Below are positions 63,420-64,000 of a DNA stretch of 64,000 nt, one piece after another. A program made the translations under genes and the position numbers. The stretch spans positions 1 through 64,000 of the forward strand of contig JAQVBQ010000008.1 in the NCBI GenBank assembly GCA_028690215.1, given 5' to 3'. This DNA comes from Bacteroidales bacterium. Its GTDB lineage: Bacteria; Bacteroidota; Bacteroidia; Bacteroidales; UBA932. Each line of letters begins with the position of its first letter. Position 1 is the first letter of the stretch. Under the pieces are notes generated by a model that saw only the letters and a program-made list of their open reading frames with translations, ran no database searches and had not been told where the DNA came from.

Positions 63420-64000
63420 TTATTTAAGTTTAACTGTTTTTATTCCACTTGTCTTGTATACCTGGAAACTGTCACCTTCCGAATAGACAAGATATGCATC
63501 CACATCTGTGTTTGCTGCAAGATATGCCTTTGCCTCATCAAGCCCAACAACCATGAAATATGTTGCAAGAGCGTCTGCCGTCATTGCGTCAACGGCAATA
63601 ACAGTGGCACTAAGCAATGAGTGGGTAACAGGATAGCCTGTCCTCGGATCAATTGTGTGAGCATACTTTTTCCCATTCTCCTCATAAAATTTTCTGTAAT
63701 TACCCGATGTAGCCAGCCCCTTTTCAGAAAGTGAGAGTATCTCCTGAAGCTCCTCTCCGGGTATGACATTGCCCTCAATAGGCTTGTCTATCCCGACGCT
63801 CCATTCTATGCCCTTAGGATTCACCCCTTTGCAGAATATTTCACCTCCAACCTCTATCATATAATTCATAATACCCAGCTTGTCAAACTCTCTTGCTATT
63901 ACATCGGAGGTATAGCCCTGAGCTATTGCGTTAGCATTAAGAGAGAGTCTCGGATCTGCTTTGACAACCTTTCCGTTTTCAATCTTCACCTTATCCATTC
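63420..64000 (-). CDS. apbE: FAD:protein FMN transferase, C-terminal part
   Basis: The last 192 or so residues of an ApbE-type flavin transferase; the gene runs off the right edge of the window and its N-terminus is not seen. Visible are NAIAQGYTSDVIA, IEVGGEIFCKG, ATSGNYRKFYEENGKKYAHT with DPRTGYPVTHSLLSAT, and VDAMTADALAT. ApbE links FMN to subunits such as those of the Rnf and Nqr complexes outside the membrane. It precedes the D-aminoacylase gene. Confidence 0.9.
   Translation of the reverse strand, partial: MDKVKIENGKVVKADPRLSLNANAIAQGYTSDVIAREFDKLGIMNYMIEVGGEIFCKGVNPKGIEWSVGIDKPIEGNVIPGEELQEILSLSEKGLATSGNYRKFYEENGKKYAHTIDPRTGYPVTHSLLSATVIAVDAMTADALATYFMVVGLDEAKAYLAANTDVDAYLVYSEGDSFQVYKTSGIKTVKLK

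Noticed and set aside
1-64000. CRISPR arrays, rRNA genes and prophage structural genes
   Set aside because: No regularly spaced repeats, rRNA sequence or phage head and tail proteins were seen.

Overview
The window looks like a chromosome segment of an anaerobic member of the Bacteroidales. The evidence is the promoter type seen in front of many genes (-33 TTTG, -7 TAnnTTTG), a fimbrillin-like fragment, mutA-mutB next to each other, [FeFe] hydrogenases of the monomeric and PAS-sensory kinds, and little use of Shine-Dalgarno sites. I do not assign a genus.

Positions 1 to about 16,240 are an accessory, AT-rich region. An IS3-family element (166-1383), with a programmed -1 frameshift site, cuts a fimbrillin-like gene. 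Remains of related insertions lie just right of it, including an inverted copy of the element's left end. Next come minus-strand cargo genes: a 55-residue lipoprotein, a lipoprotein with a duplicated domain, a GIY-YIG nuclease and a membrane protein. An attC-like inverted repeat follows, then an IS91-type HUH transposase paired with a tyrosine recombinase, and a NERD-helicase. The last accessory block (9.8-16.1 kb) holds a primase-like protein, an XRE repressor, a small serine recombinase and an AAA+ ATPase. It ends at a terminator against the 3' end of tRNA-Phe.

From 16.2 kb to the end the genes are mostly core. tRNA-Phe and tRNA-Pro are divergent from efp across a perfectly palindromic promoter region. 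Then come a transglutaminase lipoprotein, an O-methyltransferase/M16 peptidase operon, dnaX, lptB, a Cys-rich Spy-like protein, mutAB, a glycosyltransferase-like gene, a serine hydrolase, nnrD and a Ca2+-type P-ATPase. A minus-strand operon (39.5-35.3 kb) encodes a PAS-containing sensory [FeFe] hydrogenase, a SpoIIE phosphatase, an SMP-30-like secreted protein and bacteriohemerythrin. Divergent from it is an SdpR/SdpI-like operon with a serine hydrolase and a perfect operator.

A group B [FeFe] hydrogenase is divergent from metX-thrA. The metX leader holds a good promoter and an unlisted 36-codon, Met-rich leader ORF, which suggests methionine-responsive attenuation. After thrA come parE, two overlapping AraC-type regulators, and a long minus-strand run (59.7-50.7 kb): SPOR lipoprotein, gcvT, PAS protein, glyoxalase-like protein, M28-TonB peptidase, leuS, PhzF and two YitT proteins. 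The window closes with CapA-like, PhoH-like, D-aminoacylase and a partial ApbE gene.

The most interesting items are the metX leader peptide, the H2/O2-sensing operon, the SdpRI-hydrolase operon with its operator, the symmetric tRNA/efp promoter, and the layered mobile elements of the first 16 kb. All calls are from reading the sequence; no database search was run.
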